Assembly: GCA_035308365.1 (NCBI GenBank)
Contig: DATGGU010000005.1
Location: forward strand, 112,205-176,204
Source of the DNA: PALSA-505 sp035308365
GTDB lineage: Bacteria; Actinomycetota; Actinomycetes; Streptosporangiales; Streptosporangiaceae
DNA: 64,000 nt
Direction: 5' to 3'
Within the stretch, counting starts at the first letter, position 1, and every line of letters starts with the position of its first letter. Position numbers and translations under genes: made by a program. The notes beneath the pieces were generated by a model that saw only the letters and a program-made list of their open reading frames with translations, searched no databases and was not told the DNA's origin. Below, in pieces: positions 40,900 to 50,310 of the stretch.

Positions 40900-42294
40900 A
40901 TGCAGATACATGATTCCCTGATCGAGCTTGTCGGGAACACGCCGCTGGTGAGGCTGCGCAAGGTGACCAGGGACCTGCCCGGCGGCGGCGACCGGCCGGT
41001 CGTGGCCGCCAAGGTCGAGTACTTCAACCCGGGCGGCTCGGTCAAGGACCGGATCGCGCTGCGCATGGTCGAGGCGGCCGAGAAATCGGGGGCACTGCGT
41101 CCCGGCGGGACGATCGTGGAGCCCACCTCCGGCAACACCGGCGTCGGCCTGGCGATCGCCGCCGCCGAGAAGGGCTACCGCTGCGTCTTCGTCTGCCCGG
41201 ACAAGGTGGGCACGGACAAGCTCAGCGTGCTGCGGGCCTACGGCGCGGAGGTAGTGGTCTGCCCGACCGTCGTATCCCCCGACCATCCCGACTCCTACTA
41301 CTCGGTCTCCGGCCGCCTGGCCGGTGAGATTCCCGGCGCCTGGAAACCGGACCAGTACGCCAACCCGGAGAACCCGGCCTCGCACTATCACTCCACCGGC
41401 CCGGAGATCTGGGAGCAGACCGAGGGCCGGATCACCCACTTCGTGGCCGGTATCGGCACCGGCGGGACGATCACCGGAGCCGGGCGCTACCTCAAGGAGG
41501 TGTCCGGCGGCCGGGTCAAGGTCATCGGTGCCGACCCGGAGGGCTCGGTGTACTCCGGCGGGTCCGGGCGGCCGTACCTGATCGAGGGCGTCGGCGAGGA
41601 CATCTGGCCGAAGACCTACGACCCGGACGTCACCGATCAGGTAATCGCGGTCAGCGACGCCGAGTCGTTCCTGATGACGCGCCGGCTGGCCAGGGAAGAG
41701 GCGCTGCTCACCGGCGGCTCCTGCGGCCTGGCCGTGGTCGTCGCGCTCCGGGTGGCGGCCACCGCCGGCGAGGACGGCGTGATCGTCGCCCTGCTGCCCG
41801 ACGGCGGCCGTGGCTATCTTGGCAAGATTTTCAACGACGAGTGGATGGCGGACTACGGCTTCCTGGCCACCGAGACGGCCGAGCCGACCGCCGCCGACGT
41901 CCTGTCGGCCAAGCCCGGCGGCCGGCTGCCCCAGTTTGTGCACACCCATCCGGGTGAGACCGTGGCCACGGCCATCGAGATCCTGCGTGAGTACGACGTG
42001 TCCCAGATCCCGGTCATCAAGGAGGAGCCGCCGGTGATGGTGGCCGAGGTGGTCGGCTCGATCGTCGAGCGCGACCTGCTCGATGCGCTGGTGGCCGGCC
42101 GCGCCCGCCCGCAGGACCCGGTGGGCGGCCTCATGTCCCAGCCGCTGCCCATGGTCGGCTCCGGTGAGCCGGTGAGCAGTGTCGTCGCCGCGCTGGAAAA
42201 GGGTGGCGCGGCGCTGGTGCTGATGGACGGCAAGCCGGCCGGGATGATCACCCGTCAGGACATGCTCGCATTCCTGTCCGACCCAAGATCATAA
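40900..42294 (+). CDS. Cystathionine beta-synthase
   Basis: 464 aa. PLP fold type II: PLP lysine in YFNPGGSVKDRIALRM, EPTSGNTGVGLAIAA, GTGGTITGAGRYLKE, and GGSCGLAVVVAL. From about residue 345 two CBS motifs follow (ETVATAIEILREYDVSQIPVI and GEPVSSVVAALEKGGAALVLMDGKPAGMITRQDMLAFL), the regulatory pair. It condenses serine and homocysteine to cystathionine. There is no N-terminal heme domain, as in other bacteria. ATG 40900 follows AGGTGG. With metB downstream it forms the transsulfuration pair seen in M. tuberculosis (Rv1077, Rv1079). Confidence 0.93.
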   Translation: MQIHDSLIELVGNTPLVRLRKVTRDLPGGGDRPVVAAKVEYFNPGGSVKDRIALRMVEAAEKSGALRPGGTIVEPTSGNTGVGLAIAAAEKGYRCVFVCPDKVGTDKLSVLRAYGAEVVVCPTVVSPDHPDSYYSVSGRLAGEIPGAWKPDQYANPENPASHYHSTGPEIWEQTEGRITHFVAGIGTGGTITGAGRYLKEVSGGRVKVIGADPEGSVYSGGSGRPYLIEGVGEDIWPKTYDPDVTDQVIAVSDAESFLMTRRLAREEALLTGGSCGLAVVVALRVAATAGEDGVIVALLPDGGRGYLGKIFNDEWMADYGFLATETAEPTAADVLSAKPGGRLPQFVHTHPGETVATAIEILREYDVSQIPVIKEEPPVMVAEVVGSIVERDLLDALVAGRARPQDPVGGLMSQPLPMVGSGEPVSSVVAALEKGGAALVLMDGKPAGMITRQDMLAFLSDPRS

Positions 42295-42460
42295 ATTCAT
42301 TAAAACCTTTACTCCCGAACGGTGCGAGTCTGGCGTATCGGCTCATAGCAGGGTGTAGTCCGGCAATTCCGGTCAATAGTGAAACATAACGACAAAGAGA
42401 TCCGTGATCACGGCCGGACCTTCGGCCCAGGTCACTCAACGCATGGATGGATGGGGGAAG

Positions 42461-43639
42461 ATGGCGCGAGAGGACTGCTTCGAGACGCTGGCGATCCACG
42501 CCGGACAGGACCCGGACCCGCTGACCGGCGCGGTGGTGCCACCGATATACCAGGTGTCCACCTACAAGCAGGACGGCGTCGGCGGGCTGCGCGGCGGCAA
42601 CGTGGCGGGCGGCTGGGGGCATGGTTTCGAGTATTCGCGGACCGCGAACCCGACCCGGACCGCGCTGGAGGAGTGCCTGGCCGCGCTGGACGGCGGTACG
42701 AGAGCGCTCGCCTTCGCGTCCGGGATGGCCGCGGAAGACTGCCTGCTGCGCACCGTCTGCTCGCCCGGCGATCATGTGATCATCCCCGACGACGCCTACG
42801 GCGGCACGTTCCGCCTGTTCTCCAAGGTGTATGAGCGCTGGGGGGTGACCTATCAGCCGGTGCCGGTCAGCGACCCGGCCGCGGTCAGTGCCGCCGCCCG
42901 CGAGCACACGCCCAAGGTGATCTGGCTGGAGACACCCACCAACCCGCTACTGAACATCGCGGACATCACCGCGCTCGCCGCCATCGCCGGCGACGCCGGT
43001 GCGCTGCTGGTCGTGGACAACACGTTCGCCTCCCCGTATCTGCAGCGCCCGATCCCGCTGGGTGCCGACGTGGTGGTGCACTCGACCACCAAGTACCTGG
43101 GCGGGCATTCCGATGTCGTGGGTGGCGCCCTGGTCGTGGCCGATGCCGCCCTCGGCGAGCAGCTTGCCTTCCACCAGAACGCCATGGGCGCGGTCACCGG
43201 TGCCTTCGACGCCTGGCTGACGCTGCGCGGGATCAAGACGCTGGCCGTCCGGATGGACCGGCACTGCGCGAACGCGGCCCGCATCGCCGAGATGCTGACC
43301 GCCCACCCCGCCGTGAGCCAGGTTCTGTATCCGGGACTGCCCTCGCACCGCGGTCACGAGCTGGCGGCCAAGCAGATGCGCGGGTTCGGCGGGATGGTGT
43401 CGTTCCGGCTGAAGGCAGGGCCCGAGCAGGCCGCGGCCGTCTGCGCCAGGACCCGCCTGTTCACGCTCGCCGAGTCGCTGGGCGGCGTCGAATCGCTGAT
43501 CGAGCTGCCTGGCAAGATGACCCACGCCTCGGCGGCAGGCTCTCCGCTCGCCGTCCCGGAGGACCTGATCCGCCTGTCCGTCGGCATAGAGAGCGCCGGC
43601 GACCTGATCGAAGACCTCCGCCAGGCCCTCGGCGAATAA
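42461..43639 (+). CDS. metB: Cystathionine gamma-synthase / gamma-lyase (Cys/Met metabolism PLP enzyme)
   Basis: 392 aa. Fold type I: RTANPTRTALEECLAAL, the PLP-stacking region FASGMAAEDC, LVVDNTFASPYLQRP, the Schiff-base lysine in VVHSTTKYLGGHSDVVGG, and FTLAESLGGVESLIELP. Synthase and lyase cannot be separated by eye; the gene next to cbs is usually called metB. ATG 42461 lies at GGGGGAAG; ATG 42443 is in frame and possible. The 166-base leader is AT-richer and was examined for a SAM riboswitch without a convincing match. A 17-bp hairpin follows the stop. Confidence 0.9.
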   Translation: MAREDCFETLAIHAGQDPDPLTGAVVPPIYQVSTYKQDGVGGLRGGNVAGGWGHGFEYSRTANPTRTALEECLAALDGGTRALAFASGMAAEDCLLRTVCSPGDHVIIPDDAYGGTFRLFSKVYERWGVTYQPVPVSDPAAVSAAAREHTPKVIWLETPTNPLLNIADITALAAIAGDAGALLVVDNTFASPYLQRPIPLGADVVVHSTTKYLGGHSDVVGGALVVADAALGEQLAFHQNAMGAVTGAFDAWLTLRGIKTLAVRMDRHCANAARIAEMLTAHPAVSQVLYPGLPSHRGHELAAKQMRGFGGMVSFRLKAGPEQAAAVCARTRLFTLAESLGGVESLIELPGKMTHASAAGSPLAVPEDLIRLSVGIESAGDLIEDLRQALGE

Positions 43640-43651
43640 CCCCGTCCACAT

Positions 43652-43688
43652 AACTGGGCCGGCCGCACCGAGTGCGGCCGGCCCAGTT
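43652..43688. terminator. Strong 17-bp terminator hairpin after metB
   Basis: AACTGGGCCGGCCGCAC (43652-43668) pairs without mismatch with GTGCGGCCGGCCCAGTT (43672-43688) around CGA. It lies between convergent genes and can serve both. Confidence 0.9.
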
Positions 43689-43702
43689 CTACTCACTGCC
43701 AG

Positions 43703-44014
43703 CTAGGCGTCGCCCTTGGAGCCGCGGGTCTTCCACGCGTAGGCGAAGTAGGCGCCGGCGAAGCAGATGATGCCGACGACGAGCGTGGCGATGCCGTGCA
43801 GCGGGCGCGTGCTGTTCGCCCGGTGGGCCGGGTGCTTGATCGTCCCGAGGATGCTGGGCAGATTCTTGGCATCCGTCGTGAAGTAAATGACGGTGGCGAT
43901 GATCAGCAGGATCCCGACAACCGCGAGAACCGCTGCCGCGATCACTCTGCCGGTCGACCGGCCACTGGTGGTGTTGCCCGCCGACTGCCGGGCGGTTTCA
44001 CTCACAGAACTCAC
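43703..44014 (-). CDS. Small membrane protein of unknown function
   Basis: 103 aa. Two membrane helices, GRVIAAAVLAVVGILLIIATVIYF and GIATLVVGIICFAGAYFAYAW, separated by a 30-residue loop containing LPSILGTIKHPAHRANSTRPLHG. I recall similar small proteins in many actinobacteria but no assigned function. GTG start with GGGAGGA just upstream. Confidence 0.7.
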   Translation of the reverse strand: MSSVSETARQSAGNTTSGRSTGRVIAAAVLAVVGILLIIATVIYFTTDAKNLPSILGTIKHPAHRANSTRPLHGIATLVVGIICFAGAYFAYAWKTRGSKGDA

Positions 44015-44150
44015 TCGTCCTCCCTAGAAGGGCCGGATCCCGTTCCCGCCCGAAGTCGGTATGACCCGGCCCAGTGTGGCTGTTGCCTGGCCGCACGGTA
44101 CTACGGGACGCCATGTTGGGTGATGTTGAGACAGAAAATGTCGTGCAAAC

Positions 44151-46160
44151 TTACCGCCGGCTTTGCCGGCGAGTGCGCAGGAAGTCCTGCACCACATACT
44201 CACCGAGCCGTTCCGGGATCGCCCGGAGTAGCCGACCGCCATTTCGTCTGGCTACATCCTCGACGAAAGCCGTGAGCCGCTCGTCCTCGGCAAGCATGAA
44301 AATGTTCAGGGCCGCGCCGCGCCTAGTCATCTTATCCACTTCGGCGAGGGTCAGTTCCAGCGTTTCGCGGGAAGGAGGCCAATCAAACCAAGACCGCCCG
44401 TTCCGTTGCAGATGGGCCGTTGGTTCGCCATCGGTCACAATGATGACGACCGGGTCGTGCTCGGGGTGCTTGTCCAGATACCGCCCGGCGAGAATGAGCG
44501 CGTGGTGCAGGTTGGTGCCCTGCACCATGTCCCAGCCGAGCGTGGCCAGGTCGGTCTCGCGCAGCTCGCGGGCATAGTTGGAGAACCCGATGACCTGGAT
44601 GGCATCCTGCGGGAACCTGCTGCGGACCAGCGCGTGCAGGGCCAGGGCCGTCTGCTTGGCGGCTCCCCAGGTGCCGCGCAACGCCATCGAATAGGACAGG
44701 TCGACGAGCAGGCAGACGGCGGCGGCGGTGCGGCGCTCGGTCTCCGCGACCATGAAGTCCTCCGCCGACAGCTTTACCTGGATACTGGCTGCACCATTGC
44801 CAGGCCGGGCAGTTGCGCCGCGCGGCCTTGTGTCCCGCAGCAGCGCGCTGCGGACCGTGGCCGCGGCGTCGATAGCCAGTTCGTCGCCGAACCGCCACGG
44901 CCTGGTGCTCCCGGTGGGATCCCCGGCCTGGCCGACGTCGTGCTGCTCGTGCTCGCCCGGGCCACCCTCGCCGAGTTCGGCGAACACCCGCCGCAGCGCG
45001 GTCTCGCCGAGCCGGCGCACGGCCTTGGGGGTCAGCTCCAGCGAGCCGCCCTCATAACGCAGGTAACCCTGCCGCTCCAGCTCGCGCTCGATCTCCTTGA
45101 GCGCCGCCATGTCGTCCACGGCCTGGCGGCCGAGTGCCCGCCTGATGGCCTCTTCGTCGATGTCGTCGAGCCGAGCCCCGGGGTAATCCTGGCGGAGCGC
45201 CTCGCCGAGTTCGGCCAGGTCCGCGAGCTCGGCCAGCGCGGTCGTCGCGTCGCCGAGGCCCAGCGGCTCGCTGCCGGTCATCGGGTTGTCACCACCCCTG
45301 GCCAGGGCGTCCAGGTCTGGGCGCCTGGCCCGCAGCGAATCGGTCAGCCTGGCCATCTCGGCCGCCAGCCCGGCGTCTTCCAGCGCGTGGGACATCAGGC
45401 CGGCCAGCTCGTCGCGCTGCTCCGGGCTGAGCGATTCGAGCAGCCGCTGCGCCGCGGCGATCCTGCGGACCAGCGAGTCGACCAGTTCGTCCAGGTTGCG
45501 CGGGTTGCCGGGGAACAGGTCGCCGTACTGCTCCATGAAGCGGTCGAAGTCGGCCTGCGAATGCTCACCGCGGGCGTCCGCTTCGAGCATCGCGTTCAGG
45601 CCGGCCATCATGTCCTTCACCCGCTGCAAGGCCGCCGGGTCCGGTCCCTCCAGCGCCTGCTTCATGCCGCGGAACTGGCTGTCCAGCACCTCACGGCGGA
45701 GCAGATCCTTGAGCTTCCCGAACGTCTCCCGCGCCGCCGGGGACCGCCACTCGTAGCCGGCCAGCCGCCTGATCGCCTGTGCCGTGTCGGACGGCAGCGA
45801 GTCGAGTTCACCCTCCCGCAGCCGCGCGTCATCGCTCGGGTCGGGGAACAGCTCCGCCCGCTCCTGACCCACCGCCGTGTCGAGCAGCGCCCTGGCCTGC
45901 TCCAGGATCCCGTCGAGCCTGCCCCGGTCCCTGATCTCCCGCTGCCGCTCACGGACCTGCTTGAGCAGGTCGTCCAGGCCGCGGCCGCGCATCCCGCGTT
46001 CCCCGGCCAGCCCACGCCGGAGCAGATCCCGCAGCGCGCTCGCCGGAGACTCGCCGTTCAGCACGTCCTCGCCGAGCTGGTCGAGCGCGGCGGCCACGTC
46101 GTAGGGCGGTGCCAGCGGATCCGGCCCGCCGGTGTATTCGCTGTACGAATAACCAGTCAC
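44151..46160 (-). CDS. VWA domain-containing protein, partner of the MoxR-type AAA protein
   Basis: 669 aa. Residues 1-400 are mainly helical and charged. The C-terminal 200 residues are a von Willebrand A domain with a complete MIDAS: DLSYSM (DxSxS), the Thr in VQGTNLHHAL and IIVTDGEPTAHL. The AAA gene lies 83 bases upstream on the same strand. This pair (compare Rv0958/Rv0959) resembles the magnesium-chelatase/MoxR-VWA arrangement, in which the AAA ring and the VWA protein remodel or metallate a target; the target is not known. GTG start with GGAGG 7 bases upstream. Confidence 0.88.
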   Translation of the reverse strand: MTGYSYSEYTGGPDPLAPPYDVAAALDQLGEDVLNGESPASALRDLLRRGLAGERGMRGRGLDDLLKQVRERQREIRDRGRLDGILEQARALLDTAVGQERAELFPDPSDDARLREGELDSLPSDTAQAIRRLAGYEWRSPAARETFGKLKDLLRREVLDSQFRGMKQALEGPDPAALQRVKDMMAGLNAMLEADARGEHSQADFDRFMEQYGDLFPGNPRNLDELVDSLVRRIAAAQRLLESLSPEQRDELAGLMSHALEDAGLAAEMARLTDSLRARRPDLDALARGGDNPMTGSEPLGLGDATTALAELADLAELGEALRQDYPGARLDDIDEEAIRRALGRQAVDDMAALKEIERELERQGYLRYEGGSLELTPKAVRRLGETALRRVFAELGEGGPGEHEQHDVGQAGDPTGSTRPWRFGDELAIDAAATVRSALLRDTRPRGATARPGNGAASIQVKLSAEDFMVAETERRTAAAVCLLVDLSYSMALRGTWGAAKQTALALHALVRSRFPQDAIQVIGFSNYARELRETDLATLGWDMVQGTNLHHALILAGRYLDKHPEHDPVVIIVTDGEPTAHLQRNGRSWFDWPPSRETLELTLAEVDKMTRRGAALNIFMLAEDERLTAFVEDVARRNGGRLLRAIPERLGEYVVQDFLRTRRQSRR

Positions 46161-46243
46161 GCCGCAACCTCCTCAGCCGTGGCCATAATCACCAACCCAC
46201 CACACCCCGCCCGACGACCCACGCCCGCACCCCTTTGCAGCTG

Positions 46244-47683
46244 CTAGGTGCGGTAGACGGACGAGCCATCGGCGGAGTCCTTGGACAGGCGGCGCATCAG
46301 GTAGAGGCCTTCGAGGGTGAATTCCAGGGCGGCCGCGGCCTGTCCGGGGGACTCGGCACCATCCGCGCCCAGCCGCTCCATGATCTTCGCGAGCCCGGCC
46401 ACCTCGCCGACGCGCCGCAGCAGGTCGGGACCGGGGACCAGGTCGCCGGATTCGACCGTGCCGCCTTCCTCGAACTTGGCCAGCAGGGCGGACAGGTCGG
46501 CGTTGCCGAGCGTGACCCGGAAGGTCTCCGCTATGGCGCGGCGGAGCAGGTGGTCGAGCACCTCCTGCTCCCGGCCTTCCTCGCTGACCTCGAACTCCAC
46601 CTTCCCGCGCAGCGTGGCGACGATCGGGGGCAGGTCGCAGACCCTGGCGACCGGCTGTTCCTCGCCGGTCAGCGCTGCCCGCCGGACAGCCGAGGCGGCG
46701 GCACTCTCGGCCGCGGCGATGGCGAACCTGGCCGACACACCGGAGCGCGCGTCCACGGCGGGCGAGGCCCTGACCAGCCGGGTGAACCGGGCGATGACGT
46801 CCACCAAGTGCGCGGGCAGGATGGCCGCGGGGTCGGCTCCGTCCCAGGCGAGCATGGACTCCTGCCTGATCAGGGCCAGCTCGTCGGGCAGCGTCAGCGG
46901 GTAGTGGGTACGGATCTCCGCGCCGAACCTGTCCTTCAGCGGCGTGATGATCCGGCCCCTGTTGGTGTAGTCCTCCGGGTTGGCGCTGGCGACCAGCACC
47001 AGGTCCAGCGGCAGCCGCAGGGCGTAGCCGCGCACACCGATGTCCCGTTCCTCCAGCACGTTGAGCAGCGCGACCTGGATGCGCTCGGCGAGGTCGGGAA
47101 GCTCGTTCAGGCAGAACACGCCGCGGTTGGTCCGCGGCACGAGACCGAAGTGGATCGTCTCCGGGTCACCGAGCGTCCGCCCCTCGGCGACCTTCACCGG
47201 GTCGATGTCACCGATCAGGTCGCCGACACTGGTGTCCGGGGTGGCCAGCTTCTCGCCGTATCGCTCGCTCACATGCCGCCACGTCACCGGCAGGTTCTCA
47301 CCCTTCTCGGCGGCCAGGCGGCGGCAGCGCGCGCAGACCGGGACGTATGGGTGGTCGTTAATCTCACAACCGGCGACCACCGGGGACCACTCGTCGAGCA
47401 ATCCGGAGATCGTCCGGATCAGCCGGGTCTTGCCCTGGCCACGCTCGCCGAGCAGGATCACGTCGTGCCCGGCCAGCAGTGCCCGCTCCAGCTGCGGCAG
47501 GACGGTCTGGCCGAAGCCGATGATGCCGGGGAACCTGTCTTCCCCGGTGCGCATCCGGGCGAGCAGGTTCTGCCTGATCTCTTCCTTGACGGTCCGGTAG
47601 ACGTGGCCGCTGGCGCGAAGCTCGCCGATGGTCGCTGCGGCCGGCTGCGGGGGGGCCTGAAAATCAGTGTGTGATGGCTGCAC
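46244..47683 (-). CDS. MoxR/magnesium-chelatase-like AAA+ ATPase
   Basis: 479 aa. Walker A in VILLGERGQGKTRLIR, Walker B with sensor in GVFCLNELPDLAERIQVALLNVLEER, and the second-region arginine in LKDRFGAEIRTHYPL. A CARCRRLAAEKG insert after the P-loop has two cysteines. It forms the ATPase half of a AAA-VWA pair with the downstream gene. The GTG start has a purine-rich GAGAG immediately before it, which is too close for a usual ribosome-binding site, so a downstream start is possible. Confidence 0.85.
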   Translation of the reverse strand: MQPSHTDFQAPPQPAAATIGELRASGHVYRTVKEEIRQNLLARMRTGEDRFPGIIGFGQTVLPQLERALLAGHDVILLGERGQGKTRLIRTISGLLDEWSPVVAGCEINDHPYVPVCARCRRLAAEKGENLPVTWRHVSERYGEKLATPDTSVGDLIGDIDPVKVAEGRTLGDPETIHFGLVPRTNRGVFCLNELPDLAERIQVALLNVLEERDIGVRGYALRLPLDLVLVASANPEDYTNRGRIITPLKDRFGAEIRTHYPLTLPDELALIRQESMLAWDGADPAAILPAHLVDVIARFTRLVRASPAVDARSGVSARFAIAAAESAAASAVRRAALTGEEQPVARVCDLPPIVATLRGKVEFEVSEEGREQEVLDHLLRRAIAETFRVTLGNADLSALLAKFEEGGTVESGDLVPGPDLLRRVGEVAGLAKIMERLGADGAESPGQAAAALEFTLEGLYLMRRLSKDSADGSSVYRT

Positions 47684-47801
47684 CTCTCGACACTATGTCT
47701 CTGCTGACCGGATTCGCACATCATGACCCCCGCGTTCGTTGCCAGCGTACGAAGCAAGACAGGTCATTCAGGGTTGGCGCCGCGGATGCGACACTGCTGG
47801 G

Positions 47802-49016
47802 ATGAGTTCCCTACCGGTCCAGCCCGAGGATGTGCTGGCCGCCCGCGAACTGCTGCGCGGCACCATCTCGGCCACCCCGTTGCTGCACTCCAGGGTGCTG
47901 TCCGAGCGGCTGGGCGGCCCGGTCTACCTGAAGTGCGAGAACCTGCAGCGCACCGGGTCGTTCAAGGTCCGCGGCGCGTACCTGCGGCTGTCCAGGCTGC
48001 CCGATGCCGACCGGGCCCGCGGCGTGGTGGCGGCCAGCGCGGGCAATCACGCGCAGGGTGTCGCGTTCGCCGCGGCCAGCCTCGGCATCAAGGCCACGGT
48101 CTACATGGCCCAGGGCGCTCCGCTGCCCAAGGTGGAGGCGACCAGGGGTTATGGCGCGGATGTCGTTCTGCACGGCCACGGCGTCGAGGACGCCATGGCC
48201 GCCGCCATGGAGCACGCGCACGAACGCGGCAGCGTGTACATCCACCCGTTCGACCACGTGGACGTGATCGCCGGCCAGGGCACGACCGGCCTGGAGATCC
48301 TGGAGCAGTGCCCGGACGTGCGCACGATCGCGGTCGCCGTCGGTGGTGGCGGCCTGGCCTCGGGAGTGTCGGTCGCGGCCAAGGCGCACGACCCCGGCAT
48401 CCGCATCGTCGGCGTGCAGGCTGCCGCGGCGGCACCGCTGCCGCCATCGATCGCGGCCGGTCATCCGGTGCGGATCGACATCTCACCCACCATGGCCGAC
48501 GGCATCATGGTCAACCACGTGGGCGAGCTCACCTTCGAGATCCTGTCCCAGCTGGCCGACCGGGTGCTGACCGTCTCCGAGGACGCGCTGTCCCGCGCCC
48601 TGCTGCTCTGCCTGGAGCGGGCCAAGCAGCTCGTCGAGCCCGCCGGGGCGGCCGGGGTCGCGGCGCTGCTCGAGCACCCGCGCGCGTTCGAGCCCCCGGT
48701 GGTCATCGTGCTCTCCGGCGGGAACATCGACCCGCTGCTGCTGGCCAAGGTGCTCAGGCACGGACTCAGCGCGGCCGGGCGGTACCTGGCGTTCCGGTGC
48801 CGGCTGCCCGACCGGCCCGGTGCGCTGGCGACGCTGTTGCATGAGCTGGCCGACCTCGGCGTCAACGTCCTCGAGGTCGTGCACGAGCGCGTCGCGCTGC
48901 GCCTGCACGTGGACGAGGCTGAGGTGCTGCTGCAGCTCGAAACGCGTGGCCCGGCCCACTGCGAGGAAGTGATCAGCCAGCTCAAGAGGTCGGGCTACAC
49001 GCTGATCTTCGGCTGA
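47802..49016 (+). CDS. ilvA: Threonine ammonia-lyase with C-terminal ACT domain
   Basis: 404 aa. PLP lysine in RTGSFKVRGAYLRL, ASAGNHAQGVAFAA and VAVGGGGLASG; residues 330-404 form one ACT domain (RCRLPDRPGALATLLHELADLGVNVLEVVHER). It deaminates threonine to 2-oxobutyrate; the ACT domain suggests allosteric control. It is the second dehydratase of the window. The ATG has no clear ribosome-binding site. It is divergent from the AAA gene and convergent with the RDD gene, 8 bases apart. Confidence 0.9.
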   Translation: MSSLPVQPEDVLAARELLRGTISATPLLHSRVLSERLGGPVYLKCENLQRTGSFKVRGAYLRLSRLPDADRARGVVAASAGNHAQGVAFAAASLGIKATVYMAQGAPLPKVEATRGYGADVVLHGHGVEDAMAAAMEHAHERGSVYIHPFDHVDVIAGQGTTGLEILEQCPDVRTIAVAVGGGGLASGVSVAAKAHDPGIRIVGVQAAAAAPLPPSIAAGHPVRIDISPTMADGIMVNHVGELTFEILSQLADRVLTVSEDALSRALLLCLERAKQLVEPAGAAGVAALLEHPRAFEPPVVIVLSGGNIDPLLLAKVLRHGLSAAGRYLAFRCRLPDRPGALATLLHELADLGVNVLEVVHERVALRLHVDEAEVLLQLETRGPAHCEEVISQLKRSGYTLIFG

Positions 49017-49024
49017 TCTCTCCC

Positions 49025-49993
49025 CTACCAGGGCGGACGCTGTTGCTGCCAGTTGGTGGCGGGCGGGACGTTGGTCTTGATCACGATCGTGTGCGCGGCC
49101 TTGTCGTGCAGGCACTGCCGCCGCCGGTCCCAGAGCAGCCAGAGCTCGTTCAGGAGCGCGAAGAAGCTGCCGATCAGCGGGATCACCGGGATCAGCGCAT
49201 ACACCGAGGCCCGCCTGGCCGCCGCGCCGCCAGTGATCGGTGACCGGTCATAGGCGGAGACCACGCGGGTGGACATCGCCCGCTTGCCCAGGGTCTGGCC
49301 CCACCTGGCGTGCTGCACCGAGTCGTAGACGAACGAGATGGCCGCCGAGATCACCACGATCACCCACAGGGCGCCGAACAGCTTCCCGTCGGCGCTGGCC
49401 AAAGCGGACTGCGCGCCCGGGGCGCTGAGGTTTGGGTACCGGCTGCTCACCTGTTCGAGCCGGTGGAAAGGGGTGGCCAGCAGCGGGATCGCGATCGGAG
49501 TCAGCACGACGGCGAGGACCAGCGCGTCGATGACCCGGCCGATCAGGCGGCGCCACCATTCGGCCAGGTCAGGTTCGGGTCCCGCCGCCGGCCCGGTCCC
49601 GTAGGACGGATAGGCCGGCCCGTAGGGCGAGCTATAGGGCTGTGGCGGCCCGTACTGGGGCGGGGGCCCATAAGGCGTCCCGTAGGGCTGCTGCGCCCCG
49701 TAGGGCGGCGGCGTGCCGTACTGCTGTGCTCCGTTCGGCTGTGACGGCGGCCCACCGTAGGGCGGCGGCGTCCCGTACTGGGGCGAGGTCCCGTACTGGG
49801 GCGAGGTTCCGTACGGCGGGGGCGGCACCGGGTAAGGCTGTTGCGCCTGTGGCACCGGGGGCGGGACCGGCTCGGGCGGAAAATGCCAGGAATCGGGCGG
49901 TGGTGGTGACGGCGCTGGCTGGCCGCCCTCCTGACCGCCCAGAGACCGGTCGGCGGCCGGCTGGCCGCCTGTGTTGTCCGGTGACTGCGTCAT
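49025..49993 (-). CDS. RDD family membrane protein with long Pro/Tyr/Gly-rich N-terminus
   Basis: 322 aa. The first 145 residues are a Pro-Tyr-Gly-rich region with repeats such as QYGTPPPYG and QYGTSP. The RDD domain follows (AEWWRRLIGRVIDALVLAVVLTPIAI, with Arg and Asp residues in the first helix), then helices FGALWVIVVISAAISFVYDSV and ASVYALIPVIPLIGSFFALLNELWLLWD, and WGQTLGKRAMSTRVV between them. RDD proteins are membrane proteins, some linked to transport. ATG 49993 is chosen; ATG 50089 (MSEPLAPTRDDEA) is an equal alternative. Confidence 0.8.
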   Translation of the reverse strand: MTQSPDNTGGQPAADRSLGGQEGGQPAPSPPPPDSWHFPPEPVPPPVPQAQQPYPVPPPPYGTSPQYGTSPQYGTPPPYGGPPSQPNGAQQYGTPPPYGAQQPYGTPYGPPPQYGPPQPYSSPYGPAYPSYGTGPAAGPEPDLAEWWRRLIGRVIDALVLAVVLTPIAIPLLATPFHRLEQVSSRYPNLSAPGAQSALASADGKLFGALWVIVVISAAISFVYDSVQHARWGQTLGKRAMSTRVVSAYDRSPITGGAAARRASVYALIPVIPLIGSFFALLNELWLLWDRRRQCLHDKAAHTIVIKTNVPPATNWQQQRPPW

Positions 49994-50169
49994 GCGCACA
50001 TGATGCCCTGCTTCCGCGGGTGCTACCACATCCTGTCGAACTCCTGTCGCAGCTTCGTCATCACGTGTGGGCGCTAGCGGTTCGGACATAAGAGATCCAT
50101 AACGTTTCCGGCGGCCCGCCTCACCTGGCGAGTGGACACTTTGTATAGTCGGTGTCTCTCCCCAGAGCG

Positions 50170-50280
50170 TTATGCAAACCGCATCGCGAGTGTGGGCCCA
50201 GAGGGTCTGCGCGGGTGACCGGGCCAGATCAGCGGCGGGATCACGGCGCAGTAATTTGCATAGAGCGGCTTTCGCATAAA
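50170..50280. promoter_or_regulatory. Possible operator half-sites upstream of the Lrp-family gene
   Basis: TTATGCAAA (50170-50178) and its inverse TTTGCATA (50255-50262), with TTCGCATAAA (50271-50280), lie in the leader of the regulator. Lrp proteins bind such spaced AT-rich half-sites and often regulate themselves. Inference only. Confidence 0.3.
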
Positions 50281-50310
50281 ACACAGCGTCGTGATGGGAA
50301 CGGGGATCTG

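Noticed and set aside
42295..42460. SAM riboswitch before metB
   Set aside because: The leader is AT-richer but I could not find the conserved core of SAM-I, SAM-II or SAM-IV.
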